DNA of 64,000 nt from Roseateles terrae. Lineage in GTDB: Bacteria; Pseudomonadota; Gammaproteobacteria; Burkholderiales; Burkholderiaceae_C. Of the stretch, positions 15,674-23,994 are shown one piece after another. The notes below the pieces were generated by a model. It made no database searches and had not been told where the DNA came from. It saw only the letters and a program-made list of their open reading frames with translations. Positions within the stretch are counted from its first letter, which is position 1; every line of letters starts with the position of its first letter. Location: the NCBI RefSeq assembly GCF_014192155.1, contig NZ_JACHXO010000005.1, positions 186,001 to 250,000 of the forward strand, in the 5' to 3' direction. The position numbers and the translations under genes were made by a program.

Positions 15674-17284
15674 ATGAAGAACCGCCCGGATCCCGCCACC
15701 GATGCCAAGGCTCGCGCGGTCCCGCCGGCCCTGTCGGGGGAGCCGATGGCCGCGATGGATGCGGCCTGGCTGCGCCTGGACACGCCCACCAGCCGCATGG
15801 TGATCGTCAGCCTCCTGATGCTGCGGCCGTCCATCACCCTGGATGCGCTGCGGGGCCGGGTGCGGGAGCGGCTGCTGAAGCATGACCGCTTCCGGCAGCG
15901 GGTGGTGGATCAGGCGCCCGGACCTCGCTGGGAGGAAGACCCCCACTTCGATCTGGACCACCACGTGCTGCGGGAGACGCTGCCGCGGCGGCGGGCGCAG
16001 AGTCTGGAAGCCGCATTGAAGGCGCGTGTGGCGGCGCTGGCGGAGCAGGGGCTGGATCCGGCGCATCCGCTGTGGGCGATGCATCTGGTGGAAGCGTATG
16101 ACGGCGGCAGTGCCTTGATCGTGCGGGTGCACCACTGCATTGCGGATGGGCTGGCGCTGATCGCAGTCATTCTGTCGATCACGGATGGCGGGCCATTGCC
16201 CGGCGCGACGCGTGTCTCGACTGGATCTGGCGCGGCCGCTTCGTCCGGGGCGGCCCTCGCCGCGGGCGGAGGAAGTGCCGACACCGACGGCTGGACCGAT
16301 GCCTTCCTCAAGCCAATCAATGACTGGACGGTGCGTGCGCTGCAGCAGCGGGCGGCGCAGGCTTCGAGCTCGCCCTCTGCGTCTGCCGCCTTCCCCGCTG
16401 CCTCTGCAGCCCCTGCCCCTGCCTCTGCCTCGGCCTCCGCTGACGTTCCTGCCAAGCGCAAGGGTGGCAAGGCCACCCGTCCCCTCAGCGACGACGGTTC
16501 CGCCGAAGCGGCTGGCTTCCTCAGCGCCCAGATGGCCACCGACATCGCCGCCCTGGCCGTCGTGGAGGACGACTCCCCCACACGGCTCAAAGGCCGCCCC
16601 GGCCGCGCCAAGCGCGTCGCCTGGGGATCAGGCGTGCCGCTGGATGCGGTGCAGGCGGTCGGCAAGTCTTTGGGTGTTTCGGTCAACGATGTGCTGATGA
16701 GCTGTGTGGCCGGCGCCATCGGCGCCTATCTGCGCGCCCATGGCGACGACACTCGTGGTCAGGAGATCCGCGCGATGGTGCCGGTGAACCTGCGTCCGAT
16801 GGAGGACGCCTGGCAGCTGGGCAATCGTTTCGGCGTGGTGCCGCTGGTGCTGCCCATTGGGCTGAGCAATCCGGTACAGCGGCTCTATGCGGTCCACAGT
16901 CGCATGAAGACGCTGAAGTCCAGCCTGCAGCCGGTGCTGGCCTTCGGCCTGATGGCCGCGGCCGGCCTGCTGCGCCCCGAGCAGCAGCGACTGCTCAACG
17001 ACTTCCAGCGCAAGGCCACCGCGGTGATGACTAACGTGCCGGGTCCGTCCGCGCCACTGCAGTTCTGTGGCTCGCAGGTGGATCGGGTGATGTTCTGGGT
17101 GCCGCAATCGGGCGATGTCGGCGTGGGGGTGAGCCTGTTGACCTATGCCGGCCAGGTGCAGTTCGGCTTGCTCACCGATGCGGGTCTGTGCCCCGACCCT
17201 CAGGCGATCGTGGATGCCTTCGAGCCCGAGTTCCAGCGCTTGCTGACCTTGGCGTTGATGCTTCCGTGGGAAGCGGGCGCCTGA
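15674..17284 (+). CDS. Wax ester synthase / diacylglycerol O-acyltransferase (WS/DGAT)
   Basis: A 536-residue acyltransferase that esterifies acyl-CoA to fatty alcohol or diacylglycerol. The N-terminal block MAAMDAAWLRLDTPTSRM, the active-site HHxxxDG motif (VHHCIADGLALIAV, near residue 155) and the C-terminal domain blocks (GVSVNDVLMSCVAGAIGAYL, MVPVNLRP, NRFGVVPLVLPIG, TNVPGPSAPLQFCG) are all present. About 100 residues of Ala/Ser/Pro-rich sequence sit between the two domains, longer than I expect for the family. The ATG at 15674 was chosen because the family begins shortly after it; an open frame reaches 15581. No strong ribosome binding site was seen. The neighbouring acyl-CoA-binding protein suggests shared substrate. 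Confidence 0.87.
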   Translation: MKNRPDPATDAKARAVPPALSGEPMAAMDAAWLRLDTPTSRMVIVSLLMLRPSITLDALRGRVRERLLKHDRFRQRVVDQAPGPRWEEDPHFDLDHHVLRETLPRRRAQSLEAALKARVAALAEQGLDPAHPLWAMHLVEAYDGGSALIVRVHHCIADGLALIAVILSITDGGPLPGATRVSTGSGAAASSGAALAAGGGSADTDGWTDAFLKPINDWTVRALQQRAAQASSSPSASAAFPAASAAPAPASASASADVPAKRKGGKATRPLSDDGSAEAAGFLSAQMATDIAALAVVEDDSPTRLKGRPGRAKRVAWGSGVPLDAVQAVGKSLGVSVNDVLMSCVAGAIGAYLRAHGDDTRGQEIRAMVPVNLRPMEDAWQLGNRFGVVPLVLPIGLSNPVQRLYAVHSRMKTLKSSLQPVLAFGLMAAAGLLRPEQQRLLNDFQRKATAVMTNVPGPSAPLQFCGSQVDRVMFWVPQSGDVGVGVSLLTYAGQVQFGLLTDAGLCPDPQAIVDAFEPEFQRLLTLALMLPWEAGA

Positions 17285-17498
17285 CGGCAGCTGCGGGCAG
17301 TGGCGGCGCCAGGCGCCTGCGTTCTGAATCGCGATGTCCCGGCTCACCATGCAGGGGGGCTGTCCATGCCCCGGATGGAGTAGGGCGTGGACTGGCTAGC
17401 GCGGGACGCGCAGGGCCGCGTGGCTCTGAATAATCCTTGAACCGCCTTCGAGCTCGTTGGCCGGTATTCCGACAACAGGCAACTCAAGGAGTCTTCAG

Positions 17499-18500
17499 GT
17501 GTCCACACCTTCCCCGTTGAACGCCGCGGACCTTTCGCGCCGCGACCTTCTGTTGAGTGGCGCAGGCCTGGCGGCGTCCCTGGCGTTGCCGGGCGCAGCC
17601 TTTGCCGCTGCCGCAGCCCCCTCTGCATCCAAGTCTCACCCCCAACATCCGCAAGGAGAGCATTCCATGACCAGCAGCTTCGTCACCACCAAGGACGGCG
17701 TCCAGATCTTCTACAAGGACTGGGGCGACAAGTCGGCCCAGCCCGTGGTCTTCTCCCACGGCTGGCCGCTGAGCTCGGACGACTGGGACACCCAGATGCT
17801 GTACTTCCTCCAGAAGGGATTCCGCGTCATCGCCCATGACCGCCGCGGTCATGGCCGTTCCAGCCAGGTGGCGACCGGCCACGACATGGATCACTACGCC
17901 GACGACCTGGCCGCAGTGACCGAACATCTGGACCTCAAGCGCGCCATCCACGTGGGCCATTCCACCGGCGGCGGCGAAGTGGCGCACTACATCGCCCGTC
18001 ATGGCAGCAAGCGAGTGGCCAAGGCCGTGCTGATCGGCGCCGTGCCTCCGATCATGGTCAAGACCGCCGCCTATCCGGGCGGCCTGCCGATGGACGTGTT
18101 TGACGGCATCCGCGCCGGCATCGCCGCGAACCGCTCGCAGTTCTACAAGGACCTGACCATCCCCTTCTACGGTTTCAACCGTCCGGGTGCCAAGGTCTCC
18201 GAAGCCATCCGTGACCACTGGTGGCTGCAGGGCATGGCCGGCTCCATCGTGGCCCACTACGAAGGCGTCAAGGCGTTCTCCGAGACGGACTTCACCGAAG
18301 ACCTGAAGAAGATCGACGTGCCCACGCTGATCCTGCACGGCGACGACGACCAGATCGTGCCGATCGCCAACTCGGCGCTGCTGTCGGCCAAGCTGGTCAA
18401 GGGCTCGACCCTGAAGGTCTATCCGGGCCTGCCGCACGGCATGTGCTCGACCCATCCGGAAGTGATCAACCCGGACCTGCTGGCCTTCTTCAAGGCTTGA
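17499..18500 (+). CDS. Alpha/beta hydrolase (non-haem chloroperoxidase type) with Tat signal
   Basis: From the GTG at 17499 (AAGGAG seven bases upstream) the 333-residue product begins with a twin-arginine signal, [20 protein letters not shown], ending near AAFAAAA. The enzyme body is a classical non-haem chloroperoxidase-type hydrolase: [14 protein letters not shown] oxyanion region, the nucleophile in GHSTGGGE, Asp in [10 protein letters not shown] and His in GLPHGMC. A second ATG at 17667 ([13 protein letters not shown]) has its own AAGGAG eight bases upstream and would give the usual cytoplasmic 277-residue enzyme. Both forms may be made. Such enzymes act as esterases or perhydrolases; the natural substrate is unknown. 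A terminator follows at 18564. Confidence 0.87.
   Translation: MSTPSPLNAADLSRRDLLLSGAGLAASLALPGAAFAAAAAPSASKSHPQHPQGEHSMTSSFVTTKDGVQIFYKDWGDKSAQPVVFSHGWPLSSDDWDTQMLYFLQKGFRVIAHDRRGHGRSSQVATGHDMDHYADDLAAVTEHLDLKRAIHVGHSTGGGEVAHYIARHGSKRVAKAVLIGAVPPIMVKTAAYPGGLPMDVFDGIRAGIAANRSQFYKDLTIPFYGFNRPGAKVSEAIRDHWWLQGMAGSIVAHYEGVKAFSETDFTEDLKKIDVPTLILHGDDDQIVPIANSALLSAKLVKGSTLKVYPGLPHGMCSTHPEVINPDLLAFFKA
17653..17669 (+). promoter_or_regulatory. Internal ribosome binding site and second start
   Basis: AAGGAG at 17653-17658, eight bases before an in-frame ATG at 17667, within the hydrolase gene and just after the signal-peptide region. It is as good a match as the one serving the upstream GTG, so a cytoplasmic form of the enzyme is likely. 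Confidence 0.6.
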
Positions 18501-18563
18501 TCCTGGCAGTCTCCGCCCCGGCTCCGGCCGGGGCCGTGGCTGAGTCTTTGATCCGTGTTTGAC

Positions 18564-18599
18564 CGCCGCATCGTCCTCCCGGGCGCTGCGGCGTTTTTT
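18564..18599 (+). terminator. Intrinsic terminator after the hydrolase gene
   Basis: CGCCGCA at 18564-18570 pairs with TGCGGCG at 18587-18593 across a 16-base loop and is followed directly by six T. A second GC-rich hairpin (GCCCCGG/CCGGGGC at 18515-18534) lies upstream without a T run. Confidence 0.7.
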
Positions 18600-18734
18600 C
18601 GTCCGGATGCGGCGCCGTTTTCCCGCGCCGCGCAGGCCGAGCCGTCGCACGGGCCCCGCGTCGCCAACCGGACGTGACCGGCCCCGGTCTGGCGCTAGCA
18701 TCGTCCGCATCAGACGCAGAAGATGGAGACCCGC

Positions 18735-19568
18735 ATGGCCTGTTTCACACTCACCGAAGACGCGGGCGTGGCCCATCTGGTGATGGACCGCCCCCACGAG
18801 ATGAACACCATGTCGCCGCAGATGTGGCGCGAACTGGAAGCACTGCTGGATCAGCTTCACCGCAGCACCTCGGTGCGGGCGCTGGTGATCTCGTCCACCG
18901 GGCGTCATTTCAGTGCGGGCATGTCGCTGGACGTGTTCAAGAGCGGCGCGGTGAAGCTGGACGATCGCACCGCTGAAGGCCGGGCCTCGATCGTGGACCT
19001 GCTGGCGGACATGCAGCAGGTCTTCAACCGCCTCGATGACCTGCGGGTGCCGACGATCGCGGCCATTCATGGCGGCTGCATCGGGGGCGCGGTGGACATG
19101 GTGGCCGCCTGCGACATCCGCATGGCCAGCAGCGACGCCTTCTTCTGCATCCAGGAAATCAACATCGGCATGACGGCCGACCTGGGCACACTGCAGCGTC
19201 TGCCCAAGCTGATGCCGCTAGGCGTGGTCAAGGAACTGGCCTATACCGGCCGACGCATGCCGGCCGCTCGGGCGCTGGCAGTGGGCCTCGTCAACGAGGT
19301 GCTGGACACGCAGGACGCCTGCGTGGAGGCGGCACTGGCCTGCGCGCGGGAGATCGCCCAGAAGCCACCGGTGGCCGTGTGGGGCAGCAAGCAGGCCCTG
19401 CATTACGCGCGGGATCACAGCGTCAAGGACAGCCTGCAGCAAATGGGCTGGCTCCAGGCGGCGATCTGGCAGAACGGCAACCTGATGGAAGCCTTTGCGG
19501 CGGCTCAGGCGAAACGGCCGCCCGTCTTTGCAGATCTGGCGCCGTTGAAGTTCTTCCGCGAAGGGTGA
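18735..19568 (+). CDS. Enoyl-CoA hydratase/isomerase family protein
   Basis: A 277-residue crotonase-fold enzyme, expected to hydrate or isomerise an enoyl-CoA in fatty-acid or aromatic breakdown. The oxyanion-hole segments are visible: ISSTGRHFSAGMSLD and AAIHGGCIGGAVDMVAACD. The catalytic region FFCIQEINIGMTADLGTLQRLP carries Glu and Asp at positions typical of dienoyl-CoA isomerase-like members. The ATG at 18735 has GGAG seven bases upstream; an ATG at 18723 overlaps that site and is rejected. It is a single-gene unit between terminators at 18564-18599 and 19577-19601. Substrate is uncertain. Confidence 0.88.
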   Translation: MACFTLTEDAGVAHLVMDRPHEMNTMSPQMWRELEALLDQLHRSTSVRALVISSTGRHFSAGMSLDVFKSGAVKLDDRTAEGRASIVDLLADMQQVFNRLDDLRVPTIAAIHGGCIGGAVDMVAACDIRMASSDAFFCIQEINIGMTADLGTLQRLPKLMPLGVVKELAYTGRRMPAARALAVGLVNEVLDTQDACVEAALACAREIAQKPPVAVWGSKQALHYARDHSVKDSLQQMGWLQAAIWQNGNLMEAFAAAQAKRPPVFADLAPLKFFREG

Positions 19569-19576
19569 ACCAGGCA

Positions 19577-19601
19577 AAACGCCGCCAGGCTGGCGGCGTT
19601 T
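19577..19601 (+). terminator. Terminator hairpin after the enoyl-CoA hydratase gene
   Basis: AAACGCCGCC at 19577-19586 pairs perfectly with GGCGGCGTTT at 19592-19601 across a five-base loop. The T run is short, but an A run precedes the stem, so it may work in both directions. Confidence 0.6.
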
Positions 19602-19732
19602 CGATGGGACCGGCGCCCTTCAGCGGCAGGTCGGCAACAGGTCAGGGGCAGCGCGGGAGCAGTTCAGCAGCGAGGCAGCGAGCCGGCGACAGGTCCGCCG
19701 CAGGTTGGTGACCAGTCAAGCAGCCCCGGCGC

Positions 19733-20068
19733 TTACTTGCTGGCGGCCTTGGCGCCCACCTTCGCGCGACCTGCGGCGGTCGGGTAGGCCTCCATCACCC
19801 GCACCGGGTCGGCGCTGGCCAGGAACTGGCTGTATTGCTTGGCGGCGCAGTTCAGCGGCTGGCCGTCCTTGGCTTCGCCGCGATACTGGCCCTTGCTGTA
19901 CACAAAGCGGAACTCGTTGTCGGCCGCGGGGCCATCGAACTTGACTTCCTTCTGGGCGGCGCATTCCGCGCGCAGCGCCTGGGCTTGCGCCGACTCCGCG
20001 GTGGCGGCTTGGGCCATCGAGGCCAGGCTCAGGGACAGAACGGCAGCGGTGGTCAGCAGGCGCTTCAT
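19733..20068 (-). CDS. Small exported protein of unknown function
   Basis: A 111-residue protein with a standard signal peptide (MKRLLTTAAVLSLSLASMAQ, cleaved near AQAAT). The mature part of about 90 residues has two cysteines (RAECAAQKEV and PLNCAAKQYS), which could form a disulfide, and a Tyr/Phe-rich centre (NEFRFVYSKGQYRG). GAGGAG lies nine bases before the ATG, and a good sigma-70-type promoter is found at 20105-20132. I do not recognise the family. The gene stands alone between a terminator and a 248-base gap. Confidence 0.75.
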   Translation of the reverse strand: MKRLLTTAAVLSLSLASMAQAATAESAQAQALRAECAAQKEVKFDGPAADNEFRFVYSKGQYRGEAKDGQPLNCAAKQYSQFLASADPVRVMEAYPTAAGRAKVGAKAASK

Positions 20069-20104
20069 GGAGAGGCACTCCTCAAATCAGGTCGATGTCC
20101 CTAG

Positions 20105-20132
20105 GTTATAGGATTGCTTTTTTCTCCGCCAA
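20105..20132 (-). promoter_or_regulatory. Sigma-70-type promoter for the small exported protein
   Basis: On the minus strand TTGGCG (20132-20127) and TATAAC (20110-20105) are separated by 16 bases, 36 bases before the start codon at 20068. Both hexamers are good matches. Nothing else was seen in the 20133-20316 gap. Confidence 0.55.
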
Positions 20133-20316
20133 CCATAAGCAGGGGGTGCGTGCGGGCCGCGATTCAGGGTTTTCGCCGAGGAAGCGGGGAGCGCTTGCTG
20201 ATACGCCGTTGCGCCAAGGTGCGCTGTCTCTCGACATCACGAATCGGGGCGGCCACTGGTTGCCGATCAGCCGGAAGCGTCGCTCAGCCAGAGGTCCGCT
20301 CCAGGTGTGGCGCCGC

Positions 20317-21066
20317 TCAGCCCGTGATCCCGCCCGCGCCCTCGGCAGGACCTGACCCCGTCCGACCGGCAGCCGTTCCAGTCCCGGTTCCTGTGCCCAT
20401 GCCACTACCCGGCGCGGACTGATACTGCCCCGCCAGCTTGAACAGATGCTCCCGGGACGCCGGCTCCAGATACGGCAGCAGCAGCCCCAGCACGTGGAAC
20501 GCGCCACGCATCAGCGCCTCGCCGGCCCGCTCGGGCTCCAGCGCATTGCGCGGGTCCCGCACATATTCATAGCTCAGCCAGTAGCTCAGCAGCACCACCA
20601 TCGCATTGGCGGTGGGCACCGCCTCACGCACCTGCATGCTCAGCGCGCCGCCCTGCTGCAGCCCGGTCAGGATGGCGACCATGGCCTGATTCTTCTGGGT
20701 CAGCACATTCTGGAAATGGGTCTCCAGCTTGCGGTTCTTGGACAGCAGGTCGTTCAGGTCCCGGTACAGGAAGCGGTGCTGCCAGATCAGCTCGAACAGC
20801 ATGTGGAAGAACAGCCATGCGTCTTCCACATTCCGCACCGTCTCGGTGGCGGTCAGCAGTTCCGACAGGGCGCGCTCATACTTGCCGAACAGGGCGTTGA
20901 TGAGCTCATCCTTGGCCGGATAGTGGTAGTACAGGTTGCCGGGCGAAATGCCGAGCTCCGCCGAGATCAGCGTGGTCGACACATTCGGTTCCCCGAAGCG
21001 GTTGAACAGGTCGAGCGTGACTTCGAGGATGCGTTCGGCGGTGCGGCGCGGCTTCTTGGTGGCCAT
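20317..21066 (-). CDS. TetR family transcriptional regulator
   Basis: A 249-residue repressor. Residues about 8-56 form the helix-turn-helix domain (RILEVTLDLFNRFGEPNVST, then LGISPGNLYYHYPAKDELI). The ligand-binding domain follows, with LFFHMLFELIWQHRFLYRDL in the middle. The last about 30 residues are low-complexity Gly/Thr/Ala pairs, much like the repeat tail of the small protein at 3479-3895. It is divergent from an ABC exporter with 128 bases between starts, so it probably regulates itself and that exporter. A TGGGG/CCCCA palindrome at 21140-21154 is a candidate operator. Confidence 0.87.
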   Translation of the reverse strand: MATKKPRRTAERILEVTLDLFNRFGEPNVSTTLISAELGISPGNLYYHYPAKDELINALFGKYERALSELLTATETVRNVEDAWLFFHMLFELIWQHRFLYRDLNDLLSKNRKLETHFQNVLTQKNQAMVAILTGLQQGGALSMQVREAVPTANAMVVLLSYWLSYEYVRDPRNALEPERAGEALMRGAFHVLGLLLPYLEPASREHLFKLAGQYQSAPGSGMGTGTGTGTAAGRTGSGPAEGAGGITG

Positions 21067-21139
21067 GAGGATACATACGGATTTGCGGCGATTCTGTCAT
21101 CAAGCTGACCCCCCTGTGCGGTAAGCGGGTCCAAGTTCG

Positions 21140-21154
21140 TGGGGCAATTCCCCA
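21140..21154. promoter_or_regulatory. Candidate TetR operator palindrome
   Basis: TGGGGCAATTCCCCA, a five-base inverted repeat around a five-base centre, in the space between the TetR gene and the ABC exporter. It lies 26 bases before a possible TACAAT -10 hexamer at 21181. Assignment rests on position and symmetry alone. Confidence 0.35.
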
Positions 21155-21194
21155 AATCAGCGGGTTCCCGAGGGCCTCCCTACAATCCCTCCCC

Positions 21195-22151
21195 ATGCCC
21201 GTTAGCCCTCCCCCAACGCCGGCGCCGCTGTCGCCGCCGGCCGGCGGCCCGCCCGCCCTGCGTTTTGACAAGGTCAGCAAAACCTATCGTTCCGGCCAGC
21301 ACAAGGCCCTCGATCAGGTCAGCTTCGACATCCAGCCCGGTGAATTCTTCGGCCTGCTCGGTCCCAACGGGGCCGGCAAGACCAGCCTGATCAGCATCCT
21401 GGCGGGCCTGTCCCGCGCCAGCGGCGGGTCGGTGTCGGTGCTCGGCCACGATGTGGTGGACGACTACGCCGCCGCCCGCAAGTGCCTGGGCATCGTGCCG
21501 CAGGAACTGGTGTTCGACCCCTTCTTCAGTGTGCGGGAGACGCTGCGCATCCAGAGCGGCTACTTCGGCGTGCGCAACAACGACGACTGGATCGACGAGC
21601 TGCTGCTGAACCTGGGTCTCGCGGACAAGGCCCATGCCAACATGCGCCAGCTCTCCGGCGGGATGAAGCGCCGGGTGCTGGTCGCCCAGGCGCTGGTGCA
21701 CCGCCCGCCGGTCATCGTGCTGGACGAGCCCACCGCCGGGGTGGACGTGGAACTGCGCCAGACCCTGTGGCAGTTCATCGCCCGCCTGAACCGCGAAGGC
21801 CACACCGTCCTGCTGACCACCCATTACCTGGAAGAAGCGGAGGCCCTGTGCCACCGCATCGCCATGCTCAAGCAGGGGCGCATCGTGGCCCTGGACCGCA
21901 CCTCCGAGCTGCTGGCAGGCCGTGCCTCGACCATGCTGCAGTTCAAGACCGATGCGGCCCTGCCGGTGGTGCTGCGGGACCAGTCCCGCATCACCGGCCG
22001 GATCGTGCAGATCAAGGCCCATGACGCCGCCGAGGTGGAACACATCCTGGCCACGCTGCGGGAAGCGGCCTGCCCGGTGGAAGACCTGGAAATCGGCCGT
22101 GCCGACCTGGAGGACGTGTTCCTCGAAATCATGCAAGGAGCGCACGCATGA
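21195..22151 (+). CDS. ABC-2 type exporter, ATP-binding subunit
   Basis: A 318-residue ATPase with Walker A LLGPNGAGKTSLIS (about residues 52-65), signature LSGGMKRRVLVAQAL, Walker B VIVLDEPTAGVDVE and the switch His in LLTTHYLEEAEAL. The C-terminal about 90 residues are the regulatory extension common in exporters of the DrrA/NodI group. Its stop overlaps the permease start (ATGA at 22148-22151). Substrate is unknown; in Burkholderiales this pair commonly stands just before bolA, as here. Divergent TetR control is likely. The ATG follows TACAAT by only eight bases, which would give a very short leader. Confidence 0.9.
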   Translation: MPVSPPPTPAPLSPPAGGPPALRFDKVSKTYRSGQHKALDQVSFDIQPGEFFGLLGPNGAGKTSLISILAGLSRASGGSVSVLGHDVVDDYAAARKCLGIVPQELVFDPFFSVRETLRIQSGYFGVRNNDDWIDELLLNLGLADKAHANMRQLSGGMKRRVLVAQALVHRPPVIVLDEPTAGVDVELRQTLWQFIARLNREGHTVLLTTHYLEEAEALCHRIAMLKQGRIVALDRTSELLAGRASTMLQFKTDAALPVVLRDQSRITGRIVQIKAHDAAEVEHILATLREAACPVEDLEIGRADLEDVFLEIMQGAHA

Positions 22152-22933
22152 GCGGCGGCATCTTCAGCGGCATGCGCCTGGCGGGCGCCCGCACCCTGTT
22201 CTACAAGGAAGTGCTGCGCTTCTGGAAGGTCGGCTTCCAGACGGTTGGCGCGCCGGTGCTCACCGCCGTGCTCTATCTGCTGATCTTCGGCCATGTGCTG
22301 GAAGATCATGTGAAGGTCTACGGCACGGTGGGCTACACCAGCTTCCTGATTCCGGGCCTGGTGATGATGAGCGTGTTGCAGAACGCGTTTGCCAACAGCT
22401 CGTCCTCGTTGATCCAGAGCAAGATCACCGGCAACCTGGTGTTCCTGCTGGTCACGCCGCTGTCGCACTGGGCCTGGTTCCTGGCCTATGCAGGCGCGTC
22501 GGTGGTGCGGGGCCTGATGGTGGGCCTGGGCGTGTTCCTGGTGACCTGCTGGTTCGCGCCGCCGGGGCTGGCGCAGCCGGTGTGGATCCTGGTGTTTGCG
22601 GTGCTGGGCGCCGGCATGCTGGGGTCGCTGGGGCTGATCGCCGGTCTGTGGGCCGAAAAATTCGACCAGATGGCCGCCTTCCAGAACTTCATCATCATGC
22701 CGATGACCTTCCTGTCGGGCGTGTTCTATTCGGTGCATTCGCTGCCGCCGTTCTGGCAGGGCGTGAGCCACCTGAATCCGTTCTTCTACATGATCGACGG
22801 CTTCCGGCACGGCTTCTTCGGTGTCAGCGACGTGTCGCCCTGGACCAGCCTGGCCGTGGTGGGCGTGAGCTTCTGCATCATTGCCGGCACCGCGCTGGAA
22901 CTGCTGCGCCGCGGCTACAAGATCCGCGGCTGA
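22148..22933 (+). CDS. ABC-2 type exporter, permease subunit
   Basis: A 261-residue inner-membrane protein with about six hydrophobic helices, for example TVGAPVLTAVLYLLIFGHVL, YTSFLIPGLVMMSVLQNAF and VWILVFAVLGAGMLGSLGLI. The ABC-2 signature region is visible near FIIMPMTFLSGVFYSVHSLP and FWQGVSHLNPFFYMIDGFR. It is translationally coupled to the ATPase gene. BolA follows after 18 bases, so all three may share a transcript. Members of this family export drugs, polysaccharides or lipids. Confidence 0.9.
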   Translation: MSGGIFSGMRLAGARTLFYKEVLRFWKVGFQTVGAPVLTAVLYLLIFGHVLEDHVKVYGTVGYTSFLIPGLVMMSVLQNAFANSSSSLIQSKITGNLVFLLVTPLSHWAWFLAYAGASVVRGLMVGLGVFLVTCWFAPPGLAQPVWILVFAVLGAGMLGSLGLIAGLWAEKFDQMAAFQNFIIMPMTFLSGVFYSVHSLPPFWQGVSHLNPFFYMIDGFRHGFFGVSDVSPWTSLAVVGVSFCIIAGTALELLRRGYKIRG

Positions 22934-22951
22934 CCGGGTAAACTGCGCACC

Positions 22952-23218
22952 ATGGCTGACCCGACCCCTTCCGAAGTGCAAAGCTACATCGCCCAGGGCC
23001 TTCCCTGCACCGAACTGCAGGTGGAAGGCGATGGGCGTCACTTCTTTGCCACCATCGTTTCGGCCGAATTCGAAGGTCTCAGCCGGGTGCGCCGCCATCA
23101 GCGGGTCTACCAGGCCCTGGGCGACCGCATGCGTGAACAGATCCATGCGCTGTCCATGAAGACCCTCACCCCCGCCGAGTGGGCCCAGCAGGGCACCACG
23201 CTGCATCACCATTCCTGA
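22952..23218 (+). CDS. BolA family protein
   Basis: An 88-residue BolA/YrbA-type protein (PSEVQSYIAQGLPCTELQVE, then HFFATIVSAEFEGLSRVRRHQ and the closing VYQALGDRMREQIHALSMKT). Such proteins pair with monothiol glutaredoxins in iron-sulfur cluster handling and sense iron state. The conserved His of the FEGLSRVRRHQ-VYQAL segment is present. A TAAACT hexamer ends seven bases before the ATG. The next gene is hisG; in many Burkholderiales murA lies between these two but is not here. Confidence 0.9.
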   Translation: MADPTPSEVQSYIAQGLPCTELQVEGDGRHFFATIVSAEFEGLSRVRRHQRVYQALGDRMREQIHALSMKTLTPAEWAQQGTTLHHHS

Positions 23219-23312
23219 CAGCCACCCAGCTTTGAACAGCGGGTGGCGGTGTGGCGCCGTCCGGTGATCCCGCTGCCGTCCCGCTGAACCGAACGTTCAA
23301 CGAGGACACAGC

Positions 23313-23972
23313 ATGATCACCCTGGCGCTTTCCAAGGGCCGCATCTTCGAAGAGACCCTGCCGCTGCTGGCCGCTGCCGGCATCCAGGTGCTCGAAGATC
23401 CGGAGAGCTCGCGCAAGCTCATTCTTCCGACCAATCAGCCTGACGTCCGTGTGGTGCTGGTGCGCGCCACCGATGTGCCCACCTACGTGGCCTATGGCGG
23501 CGCCGACATCGGCGTGGCCGGCCGCGACGTGCTGATCGAACATGGCGGCGCGGGCCTCTACCAGCCGCTGGACCTGCAGATCGCCCAGTGCCGCATGAGC
23601 GTGGCGGTGCGGGACGACTTCGATTACGCAGGCGTGGTCCAGCAGGGCTCCCGCCTGCGTGTGGCCACCAAGTACACCAGCATCGCCCGCCAGCACTTTG
23701 CGGAGAAGGGCGTGCACGTCGACCTCATCAAGCTGTACGGCTCGATGGAGCTGGCGCCCCTGACGGGGCTGGCCGATGCCATCGTCGACCTGGTCTCCAC
23801 CGGCAGCACCCTCAAGGCCAACCGCCTGGTGGAGGTGGAACGCATCATGGACATCTCGTCGCGCCTGGTGGTGAACCAGGCGGCGCTCAAGCTCAAGCGG
23901 GAAGCCTTGAAGCCGTTGATCGACGCCATTGCCGCCGCCGTGGGCCAGCCCGCCGGCAGCCGCCCCGCCTGA
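23313..23972 (+). CDS. hisG: ATP phosphoribosyltransferase, short form
   Basis: A 219-residue enzyme for the first step of histidine synthesis, joining ATP and PRPP. It begins [20 protein letters not shown]; the phosphate-binding stretch [20 protein letters not shown] and the segment [18 protein letters not shown] are clear. It is the short form lacking the C-terminal regulatory domain, so it needs the HisZ partner, which is not in this window. GAGGAC lies nine bases before the ATG. hisD follows 22 bases downstream. Confidence 0.95.
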   Translation: MITLALSKGRIFEETLPLLAAAGIQVLEDPESSRKLILPTNQPDVRVVLVRATDVPTYVAYGGADIGVAGRDVLIEHGGAGLYQPLDLQIAQCRMSVAVRDDFDYAGVVQQGSRLRVATKYTSIARQHFAEKGVHVDLIKLYGSMELAPLTGLADAIVDLVSTGSTLKANRLVEVERIMDISSRLVVNQAALKLKREALKPLIDAIAAAVGQPAGSRPA

Positions 23973-23994
23973 GTTCCCAAAGAGCGAGCCCATC

